This document shows, piece after piece, positions 33,223-33,783 of a stretch of DNA of 33,783 bases. Each line of letters opens with the position of its first letter. Position 1 is the first letter of the stretch. A program made the position numbers and the translations under genes. This DNA comes from Stieleria mannarensis (GTDB lineage: Bacteria > Planctomycetota > Planctomycetia > Pirellulales > Pirellulaceae). The notes under the pieces were generated by a model, which ran no database searches, was not told the DNA's origin, and was given only the letters and a program-made list of their open reading frames with translations. Location: NCBI RefSeq assembly GCF_014154935.1, contig NZ_JACEHH010000070.1, forward strand, positions 1 through 33,783, given 5' to 3'.

Positions 33223-33549
33223 TCAAGGGAATTCACCTCGACGCTCCCGTCCTGTCGGTCTGGAGCCATCGCCGCGAACAACCCGTTGCGCTTCGTCAAT
33301 CGACGTTGCGTGCTGGTCGCTGGTTTCCTTCGACGTTTTCATGTTGCCCGACCCGTTGAAGTGTGTGCTGTCGGTTGTGTCGTTCATCTGCAGGACGTCT
33401 AAGATTCGCCGCTTCTGAACGTCATGAAATGATTCGCCGGTGATGACTTCGATGACTCGGGCGAGCAGGACGTACCCGGAGTTGGTGTACTCGAACTGCT
33501 TGCCCGGACCGCGGCGAACCGACATCGTTGTCAGCCCCTGCGTCAATTT
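33223..33549 (-). pseudogene. Truncated serine hydrolase (beta-lactamase family) fragment
   Basis: About 60 residues, from LTQGLTTMSVRRGPG through EYTNSGYVLLARVIEVITGE to ILDVLQMNDT, match the middle of class C beta-lactamase-like serine hydrolases, including the Tyr-x-Asn motif (YTN). The upstream part with the catalytic SxxK is missing: the frame runs directly into the GGTGCCACCC repeat at 33550. Downstream of MNDT the reading becomes charged and unlike the family, and another frame continues to a TGA at 33200-33198, suggesting a further frameshift or rearrangement. The gene is very probably dead. Confidence 0.7.
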
Positions 33550-33690
33550 TGGTGCCACCCACCAATCAGGCGCCGGGGCGAAGCCCCGCGGTGGGATGCT
33601 GGGGAAAATAGGACCAATGCGACGTAGGAGACAAATGGGACCTCGGAGTGGTCGGGGGAACACGCCGTCCTATCGGTCGCATGGGTCCCA
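33550..33690. repeat. Compound intergenic repeat at the break of the hydrolase gene
   Basis: The stretch opens with TGGTGCCACCCACCAA (33550-33565), the arm also found at 19853. A short hairpin CGGGGC-GAA-GCCCCG follows near 33571-33585. Further on, ATGCGAC and ATGGGACC near 33617-33642 recur in inverse as GTCGCAT and GGTCCCAT near 33676-33691. It appears to be several small palindromic elements side by side. Confidence 0.5.
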
Positions 33691-33720
33691 TCGCTCCTCT
33701 CTCCCCACCCACCCGCCCAG

Positions 33721-33783
33721 CTCCCAGCTCCCAGCTCCCAGCTCCCAGCTCCCAGCTCCCAGCTCCCAGCTCCCAGCTCCCAG
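33721..33783. repeat. Heptamer tandem repeat (CTCCCAG x9)
   Basis: Nine perfect copies of CTCCCAG run to the end of the window, preceded by one copy with a mismatch (CGCCCAG, 33714-33720). The array continues beyond the window, so its length is unknown. The 7-nt unit shifts frame at each copy and is not coding. Confidence 0.97.

Overview
The window looks like chromosomal DNA of a planctomycete close to Rhodopirellula and other Pirellulales. The marks are two tandem DUF1559 proteins with SHD1-type tails, two TIGR03067 domains, a BlaI/M56 operon with a giant M56 protein, an alginate-lyase-like enzyme, wide gene spacing, and many families of intergenic palindromes. No phage, IS transposase or CRISPR array is visible. 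The assignment is inferred from gene content and was not checked by any search.

Region 1 (1-6460) is housekeeping. Reading right to left, pyrF, rpmI (L35), rplT (L20), pheS, pheT and a DUF4272 protein lie on the minus strand. This is the familiar L35-L20-PheST translation cluster, but infC is absent from its usual place before rpmI and pyrF stands there instead. PheT is short and lacks the N-terminal tRNA-binding OB insertion. A tRNA-Pro(GGG) gene with a strong terminator closes the region.

Region 2 (6512-13400) holds a minus-strand signalling operon: a BlaI-type repressor, a 1556-residue BlaR1/M56 protein with a PDZ-like and a TIGR03067-like domain, a 61-residue membrane protein, and an exported TIGR03067/coiled-coil protein. 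The first three are joined by ATGA overlaps. A palindromic repeat has been absorbed in frame into the M56 gene.

Region 3 (13400-22255) carries an exported glycerophosphodiester phosphodiesterase, a PA0069-type radical SAM protein, the DUF1559 pair, an exported peroxiredoxin-like protein and an alginate-lyase-like protein, separated by repeat-rich gaps.

Region 4 (22408-27998) is the most unusual part. It is a two-gene minus-strand cassette encoding a 290-residue protein with a winged-helix-like C-terminus and, overlapping it by 4 bp, a 1573-residue protein. The large protein joins an N-terminal AAA/STAND-like ATPase, a Cas4/AddB-like PD-(D/E)XK nuclease with four iron-sulfur-type cysteines, and a HerA/FtsK-like ATPase. 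This fits a compact DNA-processing or defence machine that I cannot match to a named system.

Region 5 (28000-33783) has a MITE-like palindrome, a TDT-family transporter coupled to a DUF3565 protein, a TsdA-like diheme cytochrome, a cardiolipin synthase, a broken serine hydrolase bounded by a dispersed repeat, and a heptamer tandem repeat (CTCCCAG x9) running off the window edge.
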